Shown: piece by piece, positions 43,703-52,078 of the stretch
Layout: each line of letters begins with the position of its first letter
Numbering within the stretch: position 1 is the first letter of the stretch
NCBI GenBank assembly: GCA_964487605.1
Contig: CAZARU010000028.1
Span: forward strand, 1 to 64,000
Length of the DNA stretch: 64,000 nt
Source of the DNA: JAJDAH01 sp964487605
Lineage (GTDB): Bacteria > Myxococcota_A > Polyangia > Polyangiales > Polyangiaceae
Direction of reading: 5' to 3'
Notes under the pieces: model-generated
Databases searched by the model: none
Seen by the model: only the letters and a program-made list of their open reading frames with translations
Told to the model about the DNA's origin: nothing
Translations under genes and position numbers: made by a program

Positions 43703-43838
43703 GGCTGACGGGACCGCCGGTCGGCGGTCGAGAGCGAGCAGAGAGACGGGGACAACGCCCGCGTTTCGCGCCGCCACGCGAGGGATCGATCCTTCTCGGC
43801 TCCGTCGCCACGCCGTGCTACAGCAGCGCCCGCTTCCC

Positions 43839-43911
43839 GGGGCCGTAGCTCAGCTGGGAGAGTGCCTGACTGGCAGTCAGGAGGTCAGGGGTTCGATCCC
43901 CCTCGGCTCCA
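43839..43911 (+). tRNA. tRNA-Ala (anticodon GGC)
   Basis: A 73-base cloverleaf. The acceptor GGGGCCG pairs with CGGCTCC and includes a G-U at the third pair, the classical alanine identity element. The D arm contains AGCTCAGCTGGGAGAG. The anticodon stem is CCTGA/TCAGG with loop CTGGCAG, giving GGC. The T arm is AGGGG TTCGATC CCCCT and the discriminator is A at 43911. The following CC suggests the CCA end is completed after transcription. It reads GCC and GCU codons. Confidence 0.95.
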
Positions 43912-43961
43912 CCCCGATTCAAGCGCTGCGCGCGTTCCACGTTGCCCAGAGGCCCGTGGTG

Positions 43962-44375
43962 TCACTCCCCGGAGAGCCAGGTCTCGTGGAGGGAGAGCCA
44001 TCGCCACCGCGATCCCCGGCGCCGAAGCACCGCCATGCTCCGACGCGAGTCGGAGCGCGCGGGGGAGCGCTTCCACTCCTCGTACCGAGCAACACCGAGT
44101 TCACCGTCGGCGGCTACGAACGCGTAGCCGCGAATCTCGATCACGAGGCCGGGGTCGGTACCGTGCGCGGCCTCGAAGCCGGAGACGATCGTCGCCCGGT
44201 CGCGCTGCACTCCCGTCGGTGAAACGATGGTGAAGTCGGGCTCGAGCGCCTCGGCGAACGCCGCGAACGCCTGCGGGGTGCGAGGCAGAGCGCCGGTGAA
44301 CCACGCCTCGATGACCCGGTGCAGCTCGACGATGGCCGCTTCGATCTCGGTGGGCGCGGGTGTGTCGTCGTCCAA
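43962..44375 (-). CDS. NTF2-like (DUF4440/SnoaL-type) protein
   Basis: A protein of about 137 residues with the cone-fold pattern of NTF2-like proteins: a long N-terminal helix (EIEAAIVELHRVIEAWF), a loop with FAAFAEALEPDFTIVSPTG, ATIVSGFEAAHG, and C-terminal strands (VARYEEWKR, WRWLSLHETWL). DUF4440 members include ketosteroid-isomerase relatives, often without known activity. The start is doubtful. A TTG at 44375 has GGAG eight bases upstream; a TTG at 44423 would add 16 residues. It converges with tRNA-Ala and is divergent from the DedA gene. Soluble, cytoplasmic; substrate unknown. Confidence 0.65.
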   Translation of the reverse strand: MDDDTPAPTEIEAAIVELHRVIEAWFTGALPRTPQAFAAFAEALEPDFTIVSPTGVQRDRATIVSGFEAAHGTDPGLVIEIRGYAFVAADGELGVARYEEWKRSPARSDSRRSMAVLRRRGSRWRWLSLHETWLSGE

Positions 44376-44497
44376 CTCGGTGACTCCGCCGGAGAGGGTC
44401 GGCGATCGTCGGACGGTCCGCAATCCACCCTACGCCGAGGTGGCGCATGGGGGGCGCGCCGCTCGGCGTCCGTGAGAAAGTCCGCGGCGCCGGCTCG

Positions 44498-44506
44498 TGC
44501 TATACG
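44498..44506 (+). promoter_or_regulatory. Extended -10 element upstream of the DedA gene
   Basis: TGCTATACG contains TGnTATACG, a good extended -10. A clear -35 is missing at 16-18 bases upstream, as is usual for extended -10 promoters. The predicted start near 44513 leaves a leader of about 36 bases before the TTG at 44549. Confidence 0.4.
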
Positions 44507-44548
44507 GTCCGCGCGTCGGCACCGACGCTTCGGACCCGAGGTCGCCCT

Positions 44549-45232
44549 TTGACCGACATCGTCATCCAGTATCTCGAGGCCGCCGCGAGGATCGCGCCCA
44601 CCTGGGGCTACGTGCTCATCTTCGTCTTCATGACGGTCGAGAGCTCCTTCATCCCGTTTCCGAGCGAGGTCGTGATGATCCCGGCAGGCTTCCTCGCGGC
44701 CCGCGGCGCTCTGAGCTTCGGTGCGCCGGGGCTCGACGCGGGCGTCGCCGTGCTGGTCGGCACGGCAGGGTCGCTGGCCGGCGCGTACATCAACTACTTC
44801 CTCTTCAGCTGGCTCGGTACGCCCTTCCTCGAGCGATACGGCAGGTACTTCTTCCTTCCGGAGCCCAAGCTGCGGCGTGCCGAGGAAGTCTTTCGAACCT
44901 ACGGAGCCGGCGCGACGTTCGTGTGCCGGCTCATCCCGGCCATTCGCCAGCTCATCTCCATTCCCGCCGGCCTCGCCCGGATGAACCTCGCCACCTTCAC
45001 GCTCTGGACGGGCCTCGGTGCCGGGATCTGGATGGTGACGTTGACCGCCATCGGCTACTCGATAGGCGAGCACACGGCGGCGCTCAGCTACGCCGACCTC
45101 GTTCATCAGGGCAAGGCCCTCGTCAAGCAACACCTCGTATGGGTGCTGCCCTTGCTCCTCGTGGGATTCGCCGGATACGTGTGGCTCACGAAGAAGATCA
45201 TGCAGACCAAGGAACCGCCGGCCGTCGCCTGA
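44549..45232 (+). CDS. DedA-family membrane protein
   Basis: A 227-residue protein with about six hydrophobic segments. It has the DedA/SNARE-associated features: VFMTVESSFIPFPSEVVMIPAGFLA near residue 20-45, GSLAGAYINYFLFSWLG, FVCRLIPAIRQLISIPAGLARM (conserved Arg and Pro) and GAGIWMVTLTAIGYSIG. DedA proteins act as phospholipid or undecaprenyl-phosphate flippases that depend on proton motive force. The start is a TTG with GAGG seven bases upstream; it yields the usual family length. An extended -10 at 44498-44506 fits. Other frames in the region are shadows. Confidence 0.9.
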   Translation: MTDIVIQYLEAAARIAPTWGYVLIFVFMTVESSFIPFPSEVVMIPAGFLAARGALSFGAPGLDAGVAVLVGTAGSLAGAYINYFLFSWLGTPFLERYGRYFFLPEPKLRRAEEVFRTYGAGATFVCRLIPAIRQLISIPAGLARMNLATFTLWTGLGAGIWMVTLTAIGYSIGEHTAALSYADLVHQGKALVKQHLVWVLPLLLVGFAGYVWLTKKIMQTKEPPAVA

Positions 45233-45284
45233 GCGACCCGCCGATCACCTTGTCGCGGCGCCGGATCCGGGCCAAGCCTCCGGC

Positions 45285-46058
45285 ATGACGGACCGCGTGC
45301 TCGTGACCTCCGAGGGTGGGGTGGCCCACGTTCGGCTGAATCGACCCGACAAGCTCAACGCCTTCGATCGTGCGATGTTCGAGGGCATCGTCGCGGTGGG
45401 CGAGAAGCTCGCCGCGGACCGGCAGGTCCGCTGCGTCGTCCTCTCCGGGGAAGGCCGCGCGTTCAGCGCCGGCCTCGACTTCGCGAGCTTTCTGGGGGAA
45501 GGCAGCGCGGGCTCCGACCGTCTGTTCTCGCGCAGCGAGCAGTCGCCCGCCAACCTGGCGCAGCGCACGAGCTGGATCTGGAGGGAGCTGAAGGTCCCCG
45601 TCGTGGCGGCGGTACACGGCTACGCGTTCGGAGCCGGCCTGCGCGTCGTGGCCCCCGACGCCGAGCTCTCGGTCATGGAGATCAAGTGGGGGCTGATCCC
45701 CGACATGGGTGGCACGCAGCTCCTCAGGGATCTCGTGCGGGCCGACGTGGCCAAGGACCTGACGTACACGGGGAGACGGGTCACGGGAACCGAGGCGCTG
45801 GAGCTCGGTCTCGCGACGCGCCTGGACGCCGAACCCGTGAAGGTTGCCTCGTCGATCGCCGCCGAGATCGCGGGGAAGTCCCCGGACGCGATCCGTTCGG
45901 CGAAGCTGCTGCTCGATCAGTCTCGTCGCGTCACCGAGAAGGAGGGTCTCCTCATGGAGGAGACGCTCCAGAAGCGGCTCCTCGGGTCGGAGAACCAGCT
46001 CGAGGCCGTACGTGCGAACTTCGAGAAGCGGCCACCGGCCTTCCGCGACCCGAGCTGA
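45285..46058 (+). CDS. Crotonase-fold enoyl-CoA hydratase/isomerase family protein (internal deletion)
   Basis: A 257-residue crotonase homologue with HVRLNRPDKLNAFDRAMF, the first oxyanion-hole segment (GRAFSAGLDFASFL), and SVMEIKWGLIPDMGGTQLLRDLV. Between HGYAFGAGL and RVVAPDAELS about eight residues are missing compared with the family, which normally reads GGGLQIALGADIR here. The loss is in frame. It removes much of the helix that carries the second oxyanion-hole backbone NH, so activity is doubtful. The missing bases may be a true deletion or an assembly error. It would act on an acyl-CoA in beta-oxidation. It starts 52 bases after dedA. Confidence 0.8.
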   Translation: MTDRVLVTSEGGVAHVRLNRPDKLNAFDRAMFEGIVAVGEKLAADRQVRCVVLSGEGRAFSAGLDFASFLGEGSAGSDRLFSRSEQSPANLAQRTSWIWRELKVPVVAAVHGYAFGAGLRVVAPDAELSVMEIKWGLIPDMGGTQLLRDLVRADVAKDLTYTGRRVTGTEALELGLATRLDAEPVKVASSIAAEIAGKSPDAIRSAKLLLDQSRRVTEKEGLLMEETLQKRLLGSENQLEAVRANFEKRPPAFRDPS

Positions 46059-46060
46059 CG

Positions 46061-47932
46061 GTGGCCAAGCGGCGCGCGCCGGCGACGCGTCGAGACCCCG
46101 CGGGCGAGGCCCCCTCCGAGGCGGCCTTCGGCACCCGCTCACGAGCGTGGGCACCGCCGGTGCTGACCGGTGCCATCGCGTTCGCGGTCTACGCGCCGCG
46201 GGTGTGCCCGACGATCCTGCTCGGCGGCGACTCGGCCACGTTCGTCGCGGCGGCCGCGACCTGGGGCGTACCACAGCCGTCGGGGTATCCGCTCCTCACG
46301 ACGCTCGGGCGCGCCGCGTCGCTCCTCTTGCCCGGCGACATCGCGTGGCGAGTGCACGTCACGAGCGCGCTCTACCACGCGCTCACCGCCGCCGTCGTCG
46401 CGGCCATCGTGCACCGTGTCACGCGTTCGCGCGCCGCCGCAATCGGTGGCGGGCTCTCGCTCGCGTTCTGGGGCTCCTTTTTTCGGGCCTCGCTCTACGC
46501 GGAGGCGTTCCCGCTCAACGACCTCTTCACGGCGCTGGCCCTGCTGGCGGCGCTCGTCGTGCACGAACGGGCGCGCAAGTCGCTCGAAGCGAGAGAGTCG
46601 CGCCGGGCACTGCGCTTCTTGGCGCTGACCACGGGGCTCGCCGCAGCTCACCACCAGATGGTCGCGCTCGTCGCGCCCGCCATCGCCGTCCTGCTGGGAC
46701 CGCACGGATGGCGCCTGGTTCGCACACGCGGCGCGTTCGTGGAAGCTCTCGGGATCGTCGCTGCGCCGATCGCGTTCTTCTACGGACTGCTGGCGCTGGC
46801 TGCCGCACGCGATCCGTTCGCGAACTGGGGCGACGTGCAGAGCGTCTCCTCGCTGGTGCACCTCGCCACCCGTCAGGACTACGGCGGTCCTTTCAGTCCG
46901 TTCCTCCGCACGGGAGCGGCGGAGGTCGGCGGCCAGCTCGGCGTGTACGGCGCGACGCTCTGGGACTCGGTCGGAGCCGCGGGGCTCGGCCTCGCCCTCC
47001 TCGGGGTCGGGCAGCTCGCGCGTGACTCGAGGCGCCTCGCCTTCGGCCTGGTCCTGGCGTGGGCCGTCGCCGGTCCGTTCTTCGCGTGGATCAACGTCGT
47101 CCCCGTGACCGATGAAGGTGGCATCGCGTTCGCCGAGCGATTCGTGACCATGTCCCACGTTCCCCTCGGCGTCGCATGCGGCGCGGGGCTCGCGTGGCTG
47201 GAGCGGCTGCTGGCGCTGGCCGTCCCCCCCGCTCGAGAGGCGGTTGCCCTCGTCTTCGTCGTGCCGCTGCTGGCCCACGGTGGCATCGACCTGCGGGACA
47301 ATCACCGAGGCGCGCACATGCTCGACGACCTCTTCGCCAACGTCGAGCCGACCGCGATGCTGCTCACCACCGGCGACGCCCTGCAGGGGGCGATGCTCCA
47401 CGCCTGCGGCACGGAGGGTCGGTGCACGGATCGGATGGTCTTCTCTCCGGGGCAACTCCACCTGCCGTGGCGCGTGCCGCAGCTCGCGCGCAGATACCCG
47501 GACCTCGTGCTTCCGGAGGCGACCGGCAGGTTCCTGACCACCCGCGAGATCGTCGCTGCGAACCTCGGTAGGCGTCCGATCTACGTCGCGCCGATGCTTC
47601 TGGCGCGGGAGCCTGCGCTGCGAGACTCCTTCGGCTACGTCCCCGAATGGCTCTGGCTGAGGGTCATCCCGAAGGACGACCTTCCGAACCATCGCGACCG
47701 CTTCGTCGCGCTCGCCGAGCGGTTCGCGAGCCACGACGGGTGCCGTGGCTGCACCACCCGACGACGGCAGCTCGCGCCCCCTTCGCTGGAGCTGCACATG
47801 CCTCACGCCTACGCCGAGGCCTTCGTCAACCACGCGCGTATCGCGCGCCTCCTGTCGGAGGACGCACTCGCGGCGCGTCTCGAGGATCGGGCTCGGACGG
47901 TCGACCCGGAGCACGTGCGTGGGCTCCTCTAG
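46061..47932 (+). CDS. DUF2723-type multi-span membrane protein (putative glycosyltransferase)
   Basis: The 623-residue protein has about ten hydrophobic segments. A DUF2723 signature lies in GGDSATFVAAAATWGV followed by PQPSGYPLLTTLGRAAS near residues 50-80. Families with this motif are membrane-embedded glycosyltransferase-like (PMT/ArnT-related) proteins that use lipid-linked sugars. The helices include LALTTGLAAAHHQMVALVAPAIAVL and IVAAPIAFFYGLLAL. The C-terminal 150 residues are soluble and carry Cys pairs (CGTEGRC, CRGC). GTG at 46061 starts two bases after the crotonase stop. The end overlaps the methyltransferase gene by 14 bases. Function inferred from family only. Confidence 0.7.
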   Translation: MAKRRAPATRRDPAGEAPSEAAFGTRSRAWAPPVLTGAIAFAVYAPRVCPTILLGGDSATFVAAAATWGVPQPSGYPLLTTLGRAASLLLPGDIAWRVHVTSALYHALTAAVVAAIVHRVTRSRAAAIGGGLSLAFWGSFFRASLYAEAFPLNDLFTALALLAALVVHERARKSLEARESRRALRFLALTTGLAAAHHQMVALVAPAIAVLLGPHGWRLVRTRGAFVEALGIVAAPIAFFYGLLALAAARDPFANWGDVQSVSSLVHLATRQDYGGPFSPFLRTGAAEVGGQLGVYGATLWDSVGAAGLGLALLGVGQLARDSRRLAFGLVLAWAVAGPFFAWINVVPVTDEGGIAFAERFVTMSHVPLGVACGAGLAWLERLLALAVPPAREAVALVFVVPLLAHGGIDLRDNHRGAHMLDDLFANVEPTAMLLTTGDALQGAMLHACGTEGRCTDRMVFSPGQLHLPWRVPQLARRYPDLVLPEATGRFLTTREIVAANLGRRPIYVAPMLLAREPALRDSFGYVPEWLWLRVIPKDDLPNHRDRFVALAERFASHDGCRGCTTRRRQLAPPSLELHMPHAYAEAFVNHARIARLLSEDALAARLEDRARTVDPEHVRGLL

Positions 47933-49958
47933 CCGCGTCGACGCGCTCGACCGCGCGCTGGTGGAGGCCGGCCGGTGGGCGGCTTCGGAGCTCGCGTACT
48001 CCGTCGACGACCCGAGAACCCACGCGATGGCCCTCCACGGCCTCTCGTGCGCCGCGTTCGAGATCCTCTCGCCGAGCGGTTCCCCCGTCGCCCCGGCATC
48101 GCTCAGGCTGTTCGAGGGCGCGGCGCCACTCCCCGCGCGCGCCGCCGGTCGCACGGAACTCCTGGACGCGCTCTCCGAATCCAGCCCGCACGGCCTCGAG
48201 GCGGCCGACCGTCTCGGCATGGTGCACGAAGCCTTGCTCGGACGTCAGCTCGTCGTCCGGCGCGGGCGCGTGGTCTCGATCCCGGCCAGGCGTCGCAAGC
48301 GCACGGGGAGCTTCTACACGCCCGCCCACCTGGCGCGAGAGGCGGTCGCTCGCGCCCTCGGCCTCCCACACCTCTCGGCCCGGACCGACCTCCTGGTGTG
48401 TGACCCGGCAGCGGGCGGCGGGGCGTTCCTTCTCGAAGCCGCGAGGCAGCTCAGCCGGCGCGCAACGGCCGGCGCGTCGCGGGCGAGCGTCCGCGAAGTC
48501 GTCGAACGCTCGCTCTTCGGCGCGGACGTCAGCGCCCTCGCCATCGCGGTGTGCGAAGCCGCGCTGGTCCTGCTGTGTGGCGACGACCCGCCGCGTGTCG
48601 CCGAGCTTCGCGCGCACTTGCGCCGCGGCGATGCCATCGTCGGCGCCGATGCCGAAGACGTCGCGAACTGGACGGCGTCGGGCCTCGTGCGTTCCGCGAC
48701 GCGGGACGAGCTCGATCGCGCGGTGGTGACGGCGATGGCGGGCACCGAAGACCCGGCACCCGGCTCCGATGACCGTGCTCTGCCGCTGCACTGGCCGCTG
48801 GACTACCCGGAGGTCTTTCGACGCGGGGGCTTCGACCTCGTCCTCGGCAACCCGCCGTGGGTCGCCTACGCCGGGCGAGCGGCGCAGCCGCTGTCACCGA
48901 AGCTGCGAGCGCACTACGCGCGCCGCTTCCGGGCGTTCCGCGGCTACCCGACGCTCCACGGGCTCTTCGTCGAGCGCGCTTCGCGTCTCGCTCCCCGTGG
49001 CGTCGTCGCGCTCGTCCTGCCGAGCCCCATCGCGGACCTGGACGGATACTCCGCGACGCGCCGAGCGCTCACGCGCCGCCACGTCCCGGTGGAGCCGATG
49101 CTCGAGTTCGGGCAGGACGCGTTTCAATCCGTGCTCCAGCCGAGCTTCCTGCTCCTCGCGGAGCCCTGCGAGGAGACGGCAACCAGAGAGCCCACCGGAG
49201 CCACGTGGCGGCTCGCCGAGCGCCAGCGCGCGGCAGGCGCGGCACGCGCCCTGTCCGTGCCCGCCGTCCTCGGACGATTGCTGGAGGGGGCCACGCTGCC
49301 GCGGGAGGCGTTCCGCGAGCTCGGCTTCCAGAGCACCGGCCGCGTCACCAGGGAGCTGTTCTCGCGGGCCCAGGCCGCCGACGCCAGGCACACGTACCCG
49401 CTGCTCGAGGGCCGCAACGTCCGAGAGTTCTTCGAGGACGAGCCTCGGCTGTTCCTCGCCCTGGATCGCAGCGTGCTCGAGGCGGCGCGATGCCGCGTCC
49501 GCCCCCGCGAGCAGTACGAGGCGGTGTCTTTCGTCGTCCGCCAGACGGCGAGCCACCCCATTGCAGCGCTCCACCGCGGCCCTCCGTTCCGCAACTCGCT
49601 GCTCGCCGGGTTCGCCGTCGCGGACCTGTCCGCCCCGTTGCTCGTCGCCCTGCTGAACAGCGTGCTCTACCGGGCCCTGCACCTCGCCCGCGTTCGCGAC
49701 GCTCGGCAGGCGACGTTTCCTCAGATGAAGATCGCGCACCTGCGCGCCCTGCCCGTCCCACCGCGACACCCGGAGCTCCGCGCGGGGATCGCCGAGCTGG
49801 GGCTGCGCGCCACGGAGCGCGGGTTCGATGCGGACCTCGCGCAGGCGCTCGACTCCGCCGTCTTCGATCTCTTCAGTGTCGGACGACAGGATCGGGCCGA
49901 CGTACTGGCGTTCGTGGCCGAGCGAGCGCCCGCCGCGATGCGACGCACGGGCGCGTGA
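47919..49958 (+). CDS. Eco57I/TaqI-type N6-adenine DNA methyltransferase (orphan)
   Basis: The 679-residue protein has a helical N-terminal region (1-125). The methyltransferase core follows with RTGSFYTPAHLAREAV, the AdoMet-binding motif I CDPAAGGGAFLLEA (Asp162 onward) and the catalytic motif IV NPPW (311-314) in DLVLGNPPWVAY. The C-terminal third (YPLLEGRNVREFFEDEPRLF, NSLLAGFAVADLSAPLLVALLNS, FPQMKIAHLRALPVPP) resembles the TaqI-like target-recognition domain. No nuclease gene is adjacent, so it may be an orphan or the methyltransferase of a defence module. The GTG at 47919 overlaps the preceding gene by 14 bases. Confidence 0.8.
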   Translation: MGSSSRVDALDRALVEAGRWAASELAYSVDDPRTHAMALHGLSCAAFEILSPSGSPVAPASLRLFEGAAPLPARAAGRTELLDALSESSPHGLEAADRLGMVHEALLGRQLVVRRGRVVSIPARRRKRTGSFYTPAHLAREAVARALGLPHLSARTDLLVCDPAAGGGAFLLEAARQLSRRATAGASRASVREVVERSLFGADVSALAIAVCEAALVLLCGDDPPRVAELRAHLRRGDAIVGADAEDVANWTASGLVRSATRDELDRAVVTAMAGTEDPAPGSDDRALPLHWPLDYPEVFRRGGFDLVLGNPPWVAYAGRAAQPLSPKLRAHYARRFRAFRGYPTLHGLFVERASRLAPRGVVALVLPSPIADLDGYSATRRALTRRHVPVEPMLEFGQDAFQSVLQPSFLLLAEPCEETATREPTGATWRLAERQRAAGAARALSVPAVLGRLLEGATLPREAFRELGFQSTGRVTRELFSRAQAADARHTYPLLEGRNVREFFEDEPRLFLALDRSVLEAARCRVRPREQYEAVSFVVRQTASHPIAALHRGPPFRNSLLAGFAVADLSAPLLVALLNSVLYRALHLARVRDARQATFPQMKIAHLRALPVPPRHPELRAGIAELGLRATERGFDADLAQALDSAVFDLFSVGRQDRADVLAFVAERAPAAMRRTGA

Positions 49959-50008
49959 AGGGTTCCGAAGGTCGGGCGGGCAGGGCCCGGGCCTGGTAGG
50001 ACTCTCCG

Positions 50009-51070
50009 GTGCGCTCGTTTTCGTGGAACCGTCTCGGCCGACGCGTGGTCTTCGCGTCCGGTGCACTGTCCAGCGCCCGAGAGGCGATGACCCCGCTCGA
50101 CCCTCGCTCGATCGTCGTGCTCGCCTCCGAGAGTCAGCGCGGCGCGGCGTCGATCCTCGAAGCGTGTCTCGGGGCACTGCACCGGCGGACCCTGTTCGGT
50201 GCGCGACAGCACGTCCCGAGGGAGGATGTCGCGAGGCTCGTGGACCGGCTGGCGGCGGACGACGCGGACGTCGTCGTGGCGCTCGGCGGCGGTTCGACCA
50301 TCGGGCTGGCGAAGGCGGCCGCCCTCGAGCGCCAGGTGTCGCTCGTCGCGATACCCACGACGTACTCGGGCTCCGAAATGACCGCGATCTGGGGACTCAC
50401 GGACGGCGGCGCCAAGGCGACGGGGCGCTCCGACCGCGCTCGGCCGTGTCTCGTCATCTACGATCCCTCGCTGACCACGGCGCTGCCCGTCGGCACGAGC
50501 GTGCCGAGCCTGTTCAACGCCATGGCCCACTCGGTGGAGGCCCTGTACGCCCCGGGCGTCCTGCGCGAGGTCGAGGAGCGCGCGGAGGAATCGGTACGGG
50601 TCATCGCGATGGCCCTTCCGCAGATCGTCCGCGCACCGACGGACCCGGCTCCCCGCTCCGAAGCGCTCTACGGCGCGCACCTCGCCGGATGGGCGCTCGA
50701 CGAGGCGACCATGGGTCTGCATCACAAGCTGTGTCACGTCCTCGGCGGGTCGTTCGGGCTCCCGCACGCCGAGACCCACACGGTGCTCCTCGCCCACGTG
50801 ATCGCGTTCAACAGGGCTGCGGCGCCGCGGGCGATGGAGCGCCTCGGGCGGGCCCTCGGCGCGACCGACCCTGCGGCTTTCGTCCACGCGCTGGTCACGG
50901 GCGCCTTCGCCACCCCGAGTCTTCGCGCCCTCGGAATGTCGCGAGGCGACGTGTCTCGCGCCGCCGCCCTGGCACTCGAGGGTGCGTACACGAACCCGCG
51001 CCGCCCGGAGATCGGCGACGTCACGCAACTGCTCGAGCGCGCCTTTGCCGGCGACGCCCCGGCGCACTGA
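50009..51070 (+). CDS. Iron-containing alcohol dehydrogenase family protein (maleylacetate-reductase-like)
   Basis: The 353-residue protein has the group III dehydrogenase pattern: VVVALGGGSTIGLAKAAAL (NAD(P) loop), AIPTTYSGSEMTAIWG, SLFNAMAHSVEALYA (metal His) and GLHHKLCHVLGGSFGLPHAETHTVLLAHVIAFN (further metal His residues). The HHKLCH, PHAETH and AFN blocks are those of maleylacetate reductases, which reduce maleylacetate to 3-oxoadipate in aromatic degradation. The dioxygenase that normally accompanies it is absent. The GTG start is at 50009. The stop lies in a hairpin shared with pdxA. Confidence 0.84.
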   Translation: MRSFSWNRLGRRVVFASGALSSAREAMTPLDPRSIVVLASESQRGAASILEACLGALHRRTLFGARQHVPREDVARLVDRLAADDADVVVALGGGSTIGLAKAAALERQVSLVAIPTTYSGSEMTAIWGLTDGGAKATGRSDRARPCLVIYDPSLTTALPVGTSVPSLFNAMAHSVEALYAPGVLREVEERAEESVRVIAMALPQIVRAPTDPAPRSEALYGAHLAGWALDEATMGLHHKLCHVLGGSFGLPHAETHTVLLAHVIAFNRAAAPRAMERLGRALGATDPAAFVHALVTGAFATPSLRALGMSRGDVSRAAALALEGAYTNPRRPEIGDVTQLLERAFAGDAPAH

Positions 51071-51097
51071 GCGCGGTGCTCCGGCTTCGGGCGCTCA
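51068..51097. terminator. Bidirectional hairpin containing both convergent stop codons
   Basis: TGAGCGC (51068-51074) and GCGCTCA (51091-51097) form a perfect 7-bp stem. CCG/CGG (51081-51083, 51088-51090) form an inner stem with a GCTT loop. The TGA of the dehydrogenase gene and the stop of pdxA (TCA on the plus strand) are the two bases of the stem. No T-run follows. Confidence 0.42.
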
Positions 51098-52078
51098 GGT
51101 ACGGGCCAGGCGCACGGCGAGCTTCATGGCGTGCAGCATGCCGTCCGCGCTGGCGCGACCCGACCACGCGATGTCGTAGGCGGTCCCGTGGTCGACGCTC
51201 GTGCGTACGACGGAGAGCCCCATCGTGACGTTCACCGCGTCGCCGAACGCGACGATCTTCATCGGGATGGTCGCCTGGTCGTGGTACATGGCCACGACGC
51301 CGTCGTAGTCACCGGCCACCGCCCGCCGAAACGCGGTCTCCGCGGCGACGGGTCCGAGAACGCGCGCGCGACCGCGCAGCTCGCGTCGAGCGTCGGCGAT
51401 CCCCGGCACCACCGCCCGCCGTTCCTCCCCTCCGAGCAGCTCCGATTCTCCGGCGTGGGGATTGAGGGACGCGACCGCGACGAGCGGCTTTGCACGCCCC
51501 AGCGCCGCCAGGAGGTTCGCCAGGGCGACGGTCGAGCGCGCCACCGCGGCCTTCGTGATGCCTGCCGGCACCCCGGCCAGCGGGAGGTGCGTCGTGACGA
51601 GGCTCGTCACCAGCTTGTCGGAAGCGAAGCACATGACCGCGGTCGCCGCGTGATCGCGATCTCGCAAAAACTCCGTGTGCCCCCTGAACGACGCGGCACC
51701 ACGTGCCCCCGAACGAGCGATGGCCCACTTGGACACGGGTCCCGTGACGAGCACGCGCCCCCCCGCGTCCTTCGCGATGGCGAGCCCCGCACCGATCCAG
51801 CCGAGCTGCGATCGGCCCGCCTGCTTGGACGGACGCCCTGGGCGCCGATCCCGCGGACCGAGACGCGGTCCGTGCTGCGCAATGGCGATTCGCCCGCGCA
51901 CGGGTTCGCCCCGGAAGGTTGCGAATCGTTTCCGCGGGACGCCCACCAGCTCGGCGGCCTCGAGGATCGTCGCCTCGTCCCCGACGAGCACGCAAGGCGC
52001 CCCCCGCAGTCGCGCCGCGGCGGTCACGGAGACCTCCGGTCCGACACCGGAGGGGCAGCCGACGCTGACGACGATCAC
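51095..52078 (-). CDS. pdxA: 4-hydroxythreonine-4-phosphate dehydrogenase
   Basis: The 327-residue metal- and NAD-dependent enzyme oxidises 4-phosphohydroxythreonine ahead of pdxJ in pyridoxal phosphate synthesis. The metal-binding His residues are visible in GHTEFLRD (His134), LNPHAGE (His208) and MYHDQATIPMK (His266). VSVGCPSGVGPEVS begins the protein and LVTGPVSKWAIA is the substrate loop. The start is GTG at 52078, in GTGA overlap with the response-regulator stop. That coupling with a regulator and tldD is unusual; pdxA is more often with ksgA or surA. Confidence 0.93.
   Translation of the reverse strand: MIVVSVGCPSGVGPEVSVTAAARLRGAPCVLVGDEATILEAAELVGVPRKRFATFRGEPVRGRIAIAQHGPRLGPRDRRPGRPSKQAGRSQLGWIGAGLAIAKDAGGRVLVTGPVSKWAIARSGARGAASFRGHTEFLRDRDHAATAVMCFASDKLVTSLVTTHLPLAGVPAGITKAAVARSTVALANLLAALGRAKPLVAVASLNPHAGESELLGGEERRAVVPGIADARRELRGRARVLGPVAAETAFRRAVAGDYDGVVAMYHDQATIPMKIVAFGDAVNVTMGLSVVRTSVDHGTAYDIAWSGRASADGMLHAMKLAVRLART

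Noticed and set aside
43112..43777. Minus-strand frame of 221 codons across the kinase/small-protein gap
   Set aside because: Arg-rich, no start signals, and it overlaps a plus-strand gene with a transmembrane helix.
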